The notes beneath the pieces are model-generated. The model searched no databases, was not told where the DNA came from, and saw only the letters and a program-made list of their open reading frames with translations. A DNA stretch of 64,000 nucleotides from Streptomyces sp. TP-A0356 (GTDB lineage: Bacteria; Actinomycetota; Actinomycetes; Streptomycetales; Streptomycetaceae), in NCBI RefSeq assembly GCF_001417775.1, contig NZ_BBZJ01000018.1:186001-250000 (forward strand), written 5' to 3'. The position numbers and the translations under genes are program-made. Shown here piece by piece: positions 32,341 through 40,851 of the stretch (position 1 is the first letter of the stretch; every line of letters begins with the position of its first letter).

Positions 32341-34164
32341 CTAGAACACCGGCGTCCCGTTCTGCGTCAGCCTCCAGTTGGTGACCGCGAAGTCCGTGGG
32401 GTTCAGGGTGCCCTTCGACGTCACGTAGTCGATCATCAGCTGACGGATCTCGTTGGTGGAGCTGTAGGCGATGCCGGCGGAGGCGATGTGCGGGTAGCCG
32501 CTTCCGCCGTTGGCCCGGTAGTTGTTGACGGCGACGACGAAGACCTGGTCGGGGGCGACCGGAGCGCCCTTGTAGGAGAGGTTCTTGATCCGCGACCCCT
32601 CGGGCTGCGCGATGTCGATCTCGTAGTCGACGCCGGCGGCGGTGTCGTACATGTAGTCCCAGAAGTTGTTGGCGTTCGTGAGCGTCGCCGTGTCGACCTT
32701 CGTACCGCTGGGCACCTGGTGGTAGTACTTCGCCGCGTACTCCAGGTAGTCCTTGAGCTGGGCGCCCGTGAGCCTCTTGCCGTACAGGGTGTTGTCGTAG
32801 ATGTAGAGCCCGGCGATGTCCCGGATCGTCACATCGCCCTTGGGGATGTCGGCGGTGCGGCTGAAGGGCGCGGCGACGGAGATGAGCGGCAGGGCGGCGT
32901 CGGCGGTGGACAGCCCCTTGGCGACGCTCGCCATCTGGACCTGGTGGATGAAGTCCATGACGGGAACGTCCTTCCAGCAGGACTCGGCCGCCGAGAGGTC
33001 CTCCGTACAGGTGCCGACAGGCGTGTTGACGTACTTCACGACGAGGTCGTGGTCGGCCTTGAGGAGCCGGGTGATCTCCGGGTCCTCCTCGGCGTCCTTG
33101 GGGTTGAGGGTCTCCGCCTTGGTGCTGGTCACCTTCCACTGCCCGTGGTGCAGTTCGAGCTCGAAGTCGAAGACGGTCAGGCGCATGCCCCAGCAGTACG
33201 GCTCGGAGAGGACGACGTCCTTGCCGGTCTCCTTGTTGGTGACGGTGTAGGAGGAGACCTCGACATGGGTGTGGCCGACGAGGATGGCGTCGATGCCGGG
33301 AACCTGCTCGGCCACGAGGTTGGATGCGTTCTCGACGTAGGGGAGTTCACCGCCGTACGAGGACGATCCGTCGAGCCCGGAGTGGTCGGTGAGGAAGACG
33401 ACGTCGCAGCCGAGGGCCTTCAGCCGCGGCACGTACTTCTTCGCCTGCTCGACGAGCCCGGGGAAGACCATCTTCCCGCTGACGTTGTCCTTGTCCCACA
33501 GGGCGATACCGGGGTTGGTCAGCCCGAGGATGCCGACCTTGATGTCGGGGGCGCCGGGGACGCAGATCCGCTTCACCGTGTACGGGTGGAAGGCGGGCCG
33601 CAGGGTCCTGGCGTCGAGGGCGTTGGCTGCGAGCAGCGGGAAGTGGCACTGCTTCTCGAACTTCCGCAGCAGGTCGATGCCGTAGTTGAACTCGTGGTTG
33701 CCGAGGGCGGCGGCGTCGTACCGCATATGGTTCATGGCGACGGCCATGGGGTGCCTGGGGCCGTGCTTGCCGGAGGTGCCGGTGATCGGGTCGACGCGGG
33801 CGTAGTAGTACGCCAGTGACGTCCCCTGGATGATGTCGCCGGCGTCGACGAGCAGCACCCGGTCCTCGCCCTTGGCCTCCCGCTGCTGCTTGATGAGGGT
33901 GGCGACGCGCGCGACACCGACGGAGTTGCCGGCCTTGTCGCTGTAGGCGGCGTCCTTGTAGTAGTCCCAGTCGAAGACGTGGCTGTGCAGGTCGGTGGTG
34001 CCCAGGATGGAGAACGACCAGGTGCGCGGCCGGTGGTGGGGCGTCCCCGGCCGCTCGGCGGCCGCGGCCGGGGCGGCTGCCGCGCTCCCCGCGACGGCCA
34101 CGGCCGCACCGGTGACGGCCGACTTCTGCATGAACTCCCGGCGGTTCATGGGGCTGACGGGCAT
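32341..34164 (-). CDS. Tat-exported 5'-nucleotidase / metallophosphatase
   Basis: 607 residues from the ATG at 34164, chosen for CAGGAG 8 bases upstream. The Tat signal reads NRREFMQKSAVTGAAVAVAG and ends near AAAA-ERPG at residue about 37. The metallophosphatase domain (about 45-330) has GTTDLHSHVFDWDYY, DAGDIIQGTSLAYY, ALGNHEFNYG and VGHTHVEV, the dinuclear metal ligands. The 5'-nucleotidase C-terminal domain (about 390-580) has the ANNFWDYMYDTAAGVDYEID and VVAVNNYRANGGSGYP substrate-clamp motifs. It should dephosphorylate nucleotides or 2',3'-cyclic nucleotides outside the cell to supply phosphate and nucleosides. It is expressed alone; a palindromic element lies upstream. Confidence 0.93.
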   Translation of the reverse strand: MPVSPMNRREFMQKSAVTGAAVAVAGSAAAAPAAAAERPGTPHHRPRTWSFSILGTTDLHSHVFDWDYYKDAAYSDKAGNSVGVARVATLIKQQREAKGEDRVLLVDAGDIIQGTSLAYYYARVDPITGTSGKHGPRHPMAVAMNHMRYDAAALGNHEFNYGIDLLRKFEKQCHFPLLAANALDARTLRPAFHPYTVKRICVPGAPDIKVGILGLTNPGIALWDKDNVSGKMVFPGLVEQAKKYVPRLKALGCDVVFLTDHSGLDGSSSYGGELPYVENASNLVAEQVPGIDAILVGHTHVEVSSYTVTNKETGKDVVLSEPYCWGMRLTVFDFELELHHGQWKVTSTKAETLNPKDAEEDPEITRLLKADHDLVVKYVNTPVGTCTEDLSAAESCWKDVPVMDFIHQVQMASVAKGLSTADAALPLISVAAPFSRTADIPKGDVTIRDIAGLYIYDNTLYGKRLTGAQLKDYLEYAAKYYHQVPSGTKVDTATLTNANNFWDYMYDTAAGVDYEIDIAQPEGSRIKNLSYKGAPVAPDQVFVVAVNNYRANGGSGYPHIASAGIAYSSTNEIRQLMIDYVTSKGTLNPTDFAVTNWRLTQNGTPVF

Positions 34165-34410
34165 ACGGGTCTCCTGGGACGCGCGCGAGGGGCGGATGGA
34201 CGAGCCGTGCGGGACTACACGCGTAGATCGTGGCGTCACCCCGCCCCACCGGGAACCAGGAACAAGTCATGCCCAGGTCAAGGAAGAGGAATGCGTTCCC
34301 GAAACCGCCCTCGGGACAAGGGTGATGGGCGGATCCGGACCGCCTCCGGGGTCCGGGGACCCCGCGGGTGCGGCCCGCATCCGCCCATCACCGACCGGCC
34401 GGTCGCGGCC
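34165..34410. other. Upstream region of the nucleotidase gene
   Basis: Together with the adjoining palindrome this gap is 409 bases. The 34165-34330 part is lower in GC (near AACAAGTCATGCC) and should hold the nucleotidase promoter. Between 34340 and 34400 are short imperfect inverted repeats of no clear meaning. No gene is seen. Confidence 0.4.
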
Positions 34411-34576
34411 TAGTGCTGTGGCCGGAAAGGTTTGCCGGGAAGCTCGCGGCGTCCGGTGCGGTGCATCGCAAGGCGGAGCGTCGCCCGCGTACTGGATGTA
34501 CTCGGGCGATGCGACAACGCGGCGAGGTGCCGTGCCGGGCGTCGCGAGCCGGTGAACCTTTCCGGTCGCAGCACTA
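34411..34576. repeat. 166 bp palindromic element carrying the purA stop codon
   Basis: The two ends, TAGTGCTGTGGCCGGAAAGG and the complement of CCTTTCCGGTCGCAGCACTA, pair. The pairing continues inward over about 70 bases per arm to an apex around TGGAT at 34496-34500, with one internal loop. Most arm differences are of a kind that gives G-U pairs on the plus strand. The outermost CTA at 34574-34576 is, on the minus strand, the TAG stop of purA. This is the structure of a small dispersed intergenic palindrome or MITE-like element. Confidence 0.75.
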
Positions 34577-35857
34577 GATGAACGAGTTGATCTCGATCGT
34601 CTCGTCGCGCCCCGGGCCCACGCCGATCGCCGAGATCGGGGCGCCGGACATCTCCTCCAGCGCCTTGACGTAGTTCTGGGCGTTCTTGGGGAGGTCGCCG
34701 AAGGTCTTGGCCTTCGTGATGTCCTCGCTCCAGCCGGGAAGGTACTCGTAGACCGGCTTGGCGTGGTGGAAGTCCGTCTGGGAGTAGGGGAGTTCCTCGA
34801 CACGCCGGCCGTCGATCTCGTACGCGACACAGACCGGAATCTGCTCCCAGCCGGTGAGGACGTCGAGCTTGGTGAGGAAGAAGTCGGTCAGTCCGTTGAC
34901 CCGGGTCGCGTAGCGGGCGATCACCGCGTCGAACCAGCCACAGCGGCGGTCCCGGCCGGTGGTGACACCGCGCTCGCCACCGATGCGGCGCAGCGCCTCG
35001 CCGTCCTCGTCGAACAGCTCCGTCGGGAAGGGGCCCGAGCCGACCCGGGTCGTGTAGGCCTTCAGGATGCCGATGACACGGCTGATCTTCGTCGGGCCGA
35101 CGCCGGAGCCCGTGCAGGCGCCGCCCGCGGTCGGGTTCGACGAGGTCACGAAGGGATACGTGCCGTGGTCGATGTCCAGCAGGGTGCCCTGACCGCCCTC
35201 GAAGAGGACGACCTTGCCGTCGTCGAGCGCCTGGTTCAGGATCAGGACCGTGTCGGCGACGTACGGCTCGATCTTGTCGGCGTAGCCCAGCAGCTCCTCG
35301 ACCACCTGGTCGACGGCGATCGCGCGCCGGTTGTACAGCTTGGTGAGGATCTGGTTCTTGACGTCGAGGGCCGCTTCGACCTTCTGGGTCAGGATGGACT
35401 CGTCGTACAGGTCCTGGACGCGGATGCCCACGCGGTTGATCTTGTCGGCGTAGGTCGGGCCGATGCCACGGCCGGTCGTGCCGATCTTGCGCTTTCCGAG
35501 GAAGCGTTCCGTCACCTTGTCGACAGTGACGTTGTACGGGGTGATGATGTGCGCGTTTCCGCTGATCATCAGCTTGGACGTGTCGACGCCACGCTCGTTC
35601 AGACCGCTCAGCTCGGAGAGCAGGACCGAGGGGTCGACCACGACACCGTTGCCGATGACGGGCGTACATCCGGGCGACAGGATTCCGGAAGGGAGGAGGT
35701 GGAGTGCGTACTTCTGGTCACCCACGACCACCGTGTGGCCGGCGTTGTTGCCGCCCTGGTAGCGCACTACATAGTCCACCGAGCCACCGAGCAGGTCGGT
35801 GGCCTTTCCCTTGCCTTCGTCACCCCACTGAGCACCGAGCAGCACAAGTGCGGGCAC
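34574..35857 (-). CDS. purA: Adenylosuccinate synthase
   Basis: 427 residues from a GTG with GGAAGGGG upstream. It converts IMP and aspartate to adenylosuccinate using GTP, the first step from IMP to AMP. The N-terminus PALVLLGAQWGDEGKGKATD is the GTP-loop signature, with catalytic Asp13-type residue and conserved Lys. Others: QGGNNAGHTVVVGD with the catalytic His, GTTGRGIGPTYADK, LFEGGQGTLLDIDHGTYPFV, the loop RVGSGPFPTEL, and KLDVLTGWEQIPVCVAYE. Length is normal. The stop codon is the outer base triplet of the adjoining palindrome. No other purine genes are adjacent. Confidence 0.97.
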   Translation of the reverse strand: MPALVLLGAQWGDEGKGKATDLLGGSVDYVVRYQGGNNAGHTVVVGDQKYALHLLPSGILSPGCTPVIGNGVVVDPSVLLSELSGLNERGVDTSKLMISGNAHIITPYNVTVDKVTERFLGKRKIGTTGRGIGPTYADKINRVGIRVQDLYDESILTQKVEAALDVKNQILTKLYNRRAIAVDQVVEELLGYADKIEPYVADTVLILNQALDDGKVVLFEGGQGTLLDIDHGTYPFVTSSNPTAGGACTGSGVGPTKISRVIGILKAYTTRVGSGPFPTELFDEDGEALRRIGGERGVTTGRDRRCGWFDAVIARYATRVNGLTDFFLTKLDVLTGWEQIPVCVAYEIDGRRVEELPYSQTDFHHAKPVYEYLPGWSEDITKAKTFGDLPKNAQNYVKALEEMSGAPISAIGVGPGRDETIEINSFI

Positions 35858-35982
35858 GCGCGTACACCCCTTCCGGGCGGGGCATGTCCAGGGTCGGGGG
35901 CGTACGCGGAGGGTCCACCGCCGCGTGCACCGCGACCGTCATTGGCCGCAACCGTCGGACCCGGATGCCCCGGAATAGACGA

Positions 35983-36010
35983 AGCCCCTGGCGCAATAGC
36001 GCAAGGGGCT
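35983..36010. terminator. Hairpin between purA and the DAGK-like gene
   Basis: AGCCCC (35983-35988) pairs with GGGGCT (36005-36010), and GCGC (35991-35994) with GCGC (35999-36002), loop AATA. It lies in the divergent purA/DAGK gap, 43 bases before the plus-strand start, so it could also be an attenuator or operator for that gene. Confidence 0.45.
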
Positions 36011-36052
36011 CTTGCACAAAGATGCTACCCGAGGAAGCGAGGCAGGACCGAG

Positions 36053-36919
36053 GTGGCGACTTCCGACCAGTTGCTGGTGGTCATCGACCCGGTCGCCCGT
36101 CACAGTGACGGTGAGTCGGTACGGATCGCGAAAGACGTGCTCAGCGCGGGTGCGGCGACGAAGGTGTGCCTCCCGGACGGCCCGGAGGAATTCGCCCGGG
36201 CACTGGATCGCAGGGGGTCACGGCGGCCGGTGGTGGTGGGCGACGACCGTGCGCTGCTGCGCGCGGTGACCCTGCTGCACCGGCGGCGGGAGCTGGGCAC
36301 GACGGGCCTGTCGCTGGTCCCGGTCGGGGCCGCGCTGTCGCTGGCGCGATCCCTGGGGGTGCCCACGGGGGCGGTGGCGGCGGCCCGCGCCGTGCTGGAC
36401 GGTGCGGAGCGGCGGCTGGATCTGCTGGTGGACGACAGTGACGGGGTGGTCCTCGGGGATCTGCGGATTCCATCCGCAGCGTCCGTTCCGTCCGGCCAGG
36501 GCACCCCGCCGCTCACGGAGGAGGCGTCGGCGGTGCGGCCCTGGCTGCGGGTGCGCCAGTCCCTGGTACGGACGCTGGTGGCGCGCCCGCCCCGGCCCGC
36601 GGCCCCGCCGACGCCCGGGCCGTCCCGGCTGCGGGTCGAGGTCGACGGGATGACGCTGGTGGATCTGGACCAGCCGGTGGAGGGGGTGTCCGTGCTGCCG
36701 GGGGACCCGGGGGTGGCCGCGGTCGAGGTGCGGCCGGTCTCGGTGGGGGCGGAGGCGGCACCGCTCAGCGCGGTGGGGCGGCGGGTGACGGTGTCCGGGG
36801 CCGATTTCCGGTACCGGGCGGATTGCGTGGTGAGCGGGCCGGTGCGGACGCGGACGTGGGTGGTGCGGGAGGGGGCGTGGGGGCTCACGCTGCCTGCCCC
36901 CGGCCCGTCCGGCTTGTGA
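36053..36919 (+). CDS. Diacylglycerol-kinase-like protein
   Basis: 288 residues from a GTG. It begins ATSDQLLVVIDPVARHSDGE, resembling the first strand of the DAGK/ATP-NAD-kinase fold (VVxNPxA with Asp-Pro in place of Asn-Pro). GSRRPVVVGDDRALLRAV stands where the GGDGT loop is usually found. The C-terminal half (RLRVEVDGMTLVDLDQPVEG, VSGADFRYRADCVVSGPVRT) has the beta-rich sandwich pattern of the family. The classic GGDGT is replaced by VGDDRA, so catalytic activity is doubtful. It may be a degenerate lipid-kinase homologue conserved beside purA. Assignment rests on general resemblance. Confidence 0.55.
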   Translation: MATSDQLLVVIDPVARHSDGESVRIAKDVLSAGAATKVCLPDGPEEFARALDRRGSRRPVVVGDDRALLRAVTLLHRRRELGTTGLSLVPVGAALSLARSLGVPTGAVAAARAVLDGAERRLDLLVDDSDGVVLGDLRIPSAASVPSGQGTPPLTEEASAVRPWLRVRQSLVRTLVARPPRPAAPPTPGPSRLRVEVDGMTLVDLDQPVEGVSVLPGDPGVAAVEVRPVSVGAEAAPLSAVGRRVTVSGADFRYRADCVVSGPVRTRTWVVREGAWGLTLPAPGPSGL

Positions 36920-36952
36920 CCGGCGTGTGACCGGCCTGCGAGGCGAGGCCGG

Positions 36953-37597
36953 TCAGGCCGAGGCGGCGTCCGGGGGCACGGCCCCGGGGAACGGCCACGA
37001 CGGCAGTGTGTCCGACTCGTCCTTCAGGCCCACCCCCGTCAGGCCCAGTTCCGGGCGCGCACCGTCAGCGCCACCAGCTTCGCCGCCGCCGTCCCGTATC
37101 CCAAGCCCCAGGGGCGGCCGGATGTTGGAGAGGCAGTTGCGGTCGGCGTCCGTCGTGACGCCCGGCGTCGGGGCGTACGTCAGGTAGGCGCCCAGGGAGT
37201 CCGCCGCGGACATCCCCGGGCGCTCCCCGATCAGGACCGCCACGAGCCGGGCCCCATGGCATGCGCGACGTCGTCGCCCAGTGCCACCCGGGCCTGCTCC
37301 GCGAGCACCACCGGCGCGACGCGCCACCCGTCCGGCAGCAGTGCCGTGGTCGCGCGGACCATCGCCGCCGCGTGGTCGTGCACGGCACGGCTGGACAGCC
37401 CGCCGGCGACCACGAACAGCACGTCCCACGCGTCGTGCGGGAGGTGCGCGCGGTCCGCCGCGTCCAGGCGGCGGCCCAGGTCCGGCCGCTGGAGGTAGGT
37501 CCCCCCGCGAGTGCACCGCGTCCCGCGCCGCCGCGTGCGCCGCCCAGAGCAAGAGTGTTCGCCCCGGCCGATTTCTAAAGGTCTGGTTGACAAACAT
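36953..37597 (-). pseudogene. Ethanolamine ammonia-lyase small subunit (EutC), frameshifted and truncated
   Basis: The N-terminal piece WAAHAAARDAVHSRG is followed in a second frame by QRPDLGRRLDAADRAHLP, WDVLFVVAGGLSSRAVHDHA and EQARVALGDDVAHAMG. It then returns to the first frame with ARLVAVLIGERPGMSAADSL, DADRNCLSNIRPPLGLG (the adenosylcobalamin-binding cysteine region) and, after another shift, LGLTGVGLKDESD. At least three frame changes and loss of the first about 80 residues. EutB, the large subunit, is absent. The neighbouring permease is probably the surviving part of an ethanolamine-use locus. Confidence 0.82.
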
Positions 37598-37696
37598 TTA
37601 ACGTGCCGACACGCTGGACCGACTCATTCGGGCTACAGAGTTCCACCCCAACAGCAGTGCGCGCAGCGATCGCGGCAACGAGGAAGGGGCCACCCG

Positions 37697-39208
37697 ATGG
37701 CAGTTCAGGAGGGCATAGCCCCGGACGCGAGGACCGGCGGTGACGGTCCTGTTCACCGGCTGAAGCCCAACGCCGTGGGATTGCTCGGAGTGGTCTTCAT
37801 GACCATCGCGACCGCGGCCCCGATCACCGCGATGACGGGCAACGTGCCCTTCATGGTGTCGGCGGGCAATGGCATCGGGGCACCGGCCAGCTATCTGGTC
37901 GCAATGGTCGTCCTGGCAATCTTTTCCGTCGGCTTCACCTCGATGGCGAAGCACATCACCTCGACCGGCGCCTTCTACGGCTTCATCTCCTACGGCCTCG
38001 GCCGCACCGTCGGCCTGGCGTCCGGCCTGCTCGCGACCTTCGCGTACGTCGTCTTCGAGCCGGCCCTGATCGGCATCTTCTCGACCTTCGCCACCACAAC
38101 GCTCAGGGACCAGACGGGAGTTCACGTCCCATGGTGGGCGTTCGCGCTGCTGATGCTGGCCATCAACGCGACCGGGACATGGTTCGGCGTGGACGTCGCC
38201 GAGAAGCTGCTCGTCGTCCTGCTCGCCACCGAGGTCACCGTCCTCGCGGCGATGGCGATATCCGTGGCCCTGCACGGCGGCGGCCCGCACGGCTTCACCT
38301 TCGCCCCGGTCAACCCGGTCAACGCGTTCAAGGGGACGAGCGCCGGGCTCGGGCTCTTCTTCGCCTTCTGGTCGTGGGTCGGCTTCGAGTCGACGGCGAT
38401 GTACGGCGAGGAGTCGCGCGACCCGAAGAAGATCATCCCCAAGGCGACGATGATCTCGGTCCTGGGTGTCGGTGTGTTCTACGTCTTCGTGTCGTGGATG
38501 GCGATCACGGGCAACGGCGAGGCGGAGGCCGTGAAGGCGGCCTCCTCGGCGAACCCGCTCGCCCTCTTCTTCCACCCCACCGAGCACTACGTCGGCCACT
38601 GGGCGGTCGTCGTCATGCAGTGGCTGATGATCAGCGGCTCCCTGGCGTGCGGCATGGCCTTCCACAACTGCGCCGCGCGGTACATGTACGCGCTGGGCCG
38701 CGAGGGCGTACTGCCGTCGCTGCGGCGGACCGTCGGGCGCACTCATCCGCAGCACGGCTCGCCGCACATCGCAGGCCTGGTGCAGACGGTCGTCAGCGCG
38801 GTGCTGATCGGGGCGTTCTGGCTCGCGGGCAAGGACCCGTACACCGGCACCTACGTCCTGCTCGCCATCCTCGGCACGATGGCGATCCTGATCGTGCAGG
38901 CCGTGTGCTCCTTCGCGGTCCTCGTCTACTTCCGCAGCCACCACCCGGAGAGCCGCCACTGGTTCAGGACCCTCGCCGCCCCGCTCATGGGCGGCATCGC
39001 GATGCTCGCGGTGGTGGTGCTGCTGGTGTCCAACATGGGGGTGGCGGCCGGTCCCGAGTCCGGCTCGTTCGTCCTGAAGGCGACGCCGTGGCTGGTGGCG
39101 CTGGTCGCGCTGACGGGCATCGGCTACGCGCAGTACCTGAAGCGCAGGTCGCCCGAGCGGTACGCGCTGCTGGGGCGGACGGTGCTGGAGGAGACGAAGG
39201 AGCGGTAG
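37697..39208 (+). CDS. APC superfamily amino acid/amine permease
   Basis: 503 residues from an ATG with AGGAAGG upstream. Twelve hydrophobic segments, with the first at about 28-48 (GLLGVVFMTIATAAPITAMT). The helix-break motif and FVFEPALIGIFSTF and FFAFWSWVGFESTAMYGEES (helix 6, ligand-binding) are typical of the amino-acid/polyamine/organocation family. The charged C-terminal tail ends ETKER. Its position next to a wrecked eutC suggests ethanolamine or a related amine as substrate, but this is inference. An AT-rich patch TTGACAAACATTTAACG (37586-37602) about 95 bases upstream is a plausible promoter or operator. Confidence 0.85.
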   Translation: MAVQEGIAPDARTGGDGPVHRLKPNAVGLLGVVFMTIATAAPITAMTGNVPFMVSAGNGIGAPASYLVAMVVLAIFSVGFTSMAKHITSTGAFYGFISYGLGRTVGLASGLLATFAYVVFEPALIGIFSTFATTTLRDQTGVHVPWWAFALLMLAINATGTWFGVDVAEKLLVVLLATEVTVLAAMAISVALHGGGPHGFTFAPVNPVNAFKGTSAGLGLFFAFWSWVGFESTAMYGEESRDPKKIIPKATMISVLGVGVFYVFVSWMAITGNGEAEAVKAASSANPLALFFHPTEHYVGHWAVVVMQWLMISGSLACGMAFHNCAARYMYALGREGVLPSLRRTVGRTHPQHGSPHIAGLVQTVVSAVLIGAFWLAGKDPYTGTYVLLAILGTMAILIVQAVCSFAVLVYFRSHHPESRHWFRTLAAPLMGGIAMLAVVVLLVSNMGVAAGPESGSFVLKATPWLVALVALTGIGYAQYLKRRSPERYALLGRTVLEETKER

Positions 39209-39341
39209 GCCGGGGAGGGACCCGGGAGGGGCGGCGCGGGGGCGTCCGCCCCTTCGGCGGGCGGGGCGTCCAGCCCATGGGCGTACGCGAGGCGCCAACC
39301 CCTTCGGCGTACGCCAGGCGTCCGGCCCTCCCCCGGGTGCT

Positions 39342-39839
39342 TCAGCCCTCCCCGTACAGCTTCTCCCGATGGGCCCGCCACCGCTCCATCATTCTGGCGA
39401 TCTCGCCGTCCATGAACTCGAAGAAGGCGAGCGTCTCCGCCAGACGCCGGCCCGCCGGAGTCGCGGCGCCGAGGCTGTCGACCCCCTCACACAGCGCGTG
39501 CTCCCAGCGCTTGATCACGGCGTCCCGGTTGGTCAGCGCCTCGTACCACTGATTGCTGTGCACGCGGTAGCGCTCACGCCGCGAGCCGGGCTCCCGCTCG
39601 CGCGCGACCATGTGCTGCTGCGCCAGATAGCGCACCGCGCCGGAGACGGCGGCCGGGCTGACCTGGAGCTGTTCCCCCAGTTCGGCGGAGGTCAGCGAGC
39701 CGGAGTCGGAGGACAGCAGCGCGGCGAACACCCGGGCGGGCATGCGCTGCATGCCCGCCTCGACGAGCTGCGCCGCGAAGCTCTCCACGAACTTCGAGAC
39801 CGCCTCGGGGTCCCGTCCCACCGCACCCGGTTCCGTCAT
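39342..39839 (-). CDS. GbsR/MarR family transcriptional regulator
   Basis: 165 residues from the ATG at 39839. A winged helix occupies about residues 30-95: QRMPARVFAALLSSDSGSLT, SAELGEQLQVSPAAVSGAVR and YLAQQHMVAREREPGSRRER. The dimerisation helices follow (RWEHALCEGVDSLG, RRLAETLAFFEFMDGEIARM). Proteins of this type next to two-gene ABC exporters usually repress them and are released by the drug. The gene is divergent from such a pair, with 103 bases between the starts. The intergenic AT-rich region 39880-39925 (TTTATACGCTTCCTTAAC) likely holds both promoters and the operator. Confidence 0.85.
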   Translation of the reverse strand: MTEPGAVGRDPEAVSKFVESFAAQLVEAGMQRMPARVFAALLSSDSGSLTSAELGEQLQVSPAAVSGAVRYLAQQHMVAREREPGSRRERYRVHSNQWYEALTNRDAVIKRWEHALCEGVDSLGAATPAGRRLAETLAFFEFMDGEIARMMERWRAHREKLYGEG

Positions 39840-39942
39840 CTCCCGATCATCTCCCCTGTTCCGCCGCCGCCCCCGAGTGTATCCGTGATTTATACGCTTC
39901 CTTAACTTCACAAATTTCTGAAGGTCGCGTACGTTCTGAAGC

Positions 39943-40851
39943 ATGACGAAGGCCATCACCGTCTCCGGACTGCACAAGTCGTTCGGCGGCACGCACGCCC
40001 TGGACGGCCTCGACCTGGAGGTCGAGACCGGCGAGGTCCACGGCTTCCTGGGGCCGAACGGCGCCGGGAAGTCCACCACCATCCGGGTCCTCCTCGGCCT
40101 GCTGCGCGCCGACTCCGGCGCCGCCCAGGTGCTCGGCCGCGACCCGTGGACGGACGCGGTGGAACTCCACCGCCAGGTCGCGTACGTCCCCGGGGACGTC
40201 ACCCTGTGGCGCAACCTCTCCGGCGGCGAGGTCATAGACCTGTACGGCCGGCTGCGCGGCGGCCTGGACCCGCGGCGCCGGGCGGAGCTGATCGAGCGGT
40301 TCGAGCTGGACCCGACGAAGAAGGGGCGGACGTACTCCAAGGGCAACCGGCAGAAGGTCGCCCTCGTCGCCGCCTTCGCCTCGGACGTGGACCTGCTGAT
40401 CCTGGACGAGCCGACGTCCGGGCTGGATCCGCTGATGGAGGAGGTGTTCCAGCGGTGCGTCGAGGAGGAGCGCGACCGCGGCCGGACGATCCTGCTGTCG
40501 AGTCACATCCTCAGCGAGGTCGAGCAGCTCTGCGACCGGGTGAGCATCATCCGCAAGGGCCGCACGGTCGAGAGCGGCTCGCTGGCCGACCTGCGCCATC
40601 TGACCCGTACGAGCGTCACGGCGGAACTCGCGGGCCCGCCGAACGGACTGACGCGCCTGCCCGGCGTCCATGACCTCGACGTCCACGGAAGGCGGGTCAG
40701 ACTCCAGGTCGACACCGACAAGCTGGACGCGGTGCTGCGGGCGCTGAGCGAATCGGGGGTGCGGTCGCTGACCTCGACGCCGCCGACGCTGGAGGAGCTG
40801 TTCCTGCGGCACTACCAGGACGACCTCCACAAGGAGGCGGGGACACGATGA
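39943..40851 (+). CDS. ABC transporter ATP-binding protein (drug-export type)
   Basis: 302 residues. Walker A is GPNGAGKSTT (about residue 40). The signature motif is the degenerate YSKGNRQKV (about 130) rather than LSGGQ, as commonly seen in this antibiotic-exporter subgroup. Walker B is LLILDEPTSGLDP, and the switch His is in LLSSHILSEVEQLCD. The last about 75 residues are an accessory domain (VHDLDVHGRRVRLQVDTDKL). It pairs with the permease gene that overlaps it by four bases (ATGA). Expected to export a hydrophobic drug or lipid. Control is presumably by the divergent GbsR/MarR gene. Confidence 0.9.
   Translation: MTKAITVSGLHKSFGGTHALDGLDLEVETGEVHGFLGPNGAGKSTTIRVLLGLLRADSGAAQVLGRDPWTDAVELHRQVAYVPGDVTLWRNLSGGEVIDLYGRLRGGLDPRRRAELIERFELDPTKKGRTYSKGNRQKVALVAAFASDVDLLILDEPTSGLDPLMEEVFQRCVEEERDRGRTILLSSHILSEVEQLCDRVSIIRKGRTVESGSLADLRHLTRTSVTAELAGPPNGLTRLPGVHDLDVHGRRVRLQVDTDKLDAVLRALSESGVRSLTSTPPTLEELFLRHYQDDLHKEAGTR

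Noticed and set aside
34763..36919. Long plus-strand open frame antisense to purA
   Set aside because: The first 430 codons mirror purA; only the last 288, from the GTG at 36053, have their own coding character.
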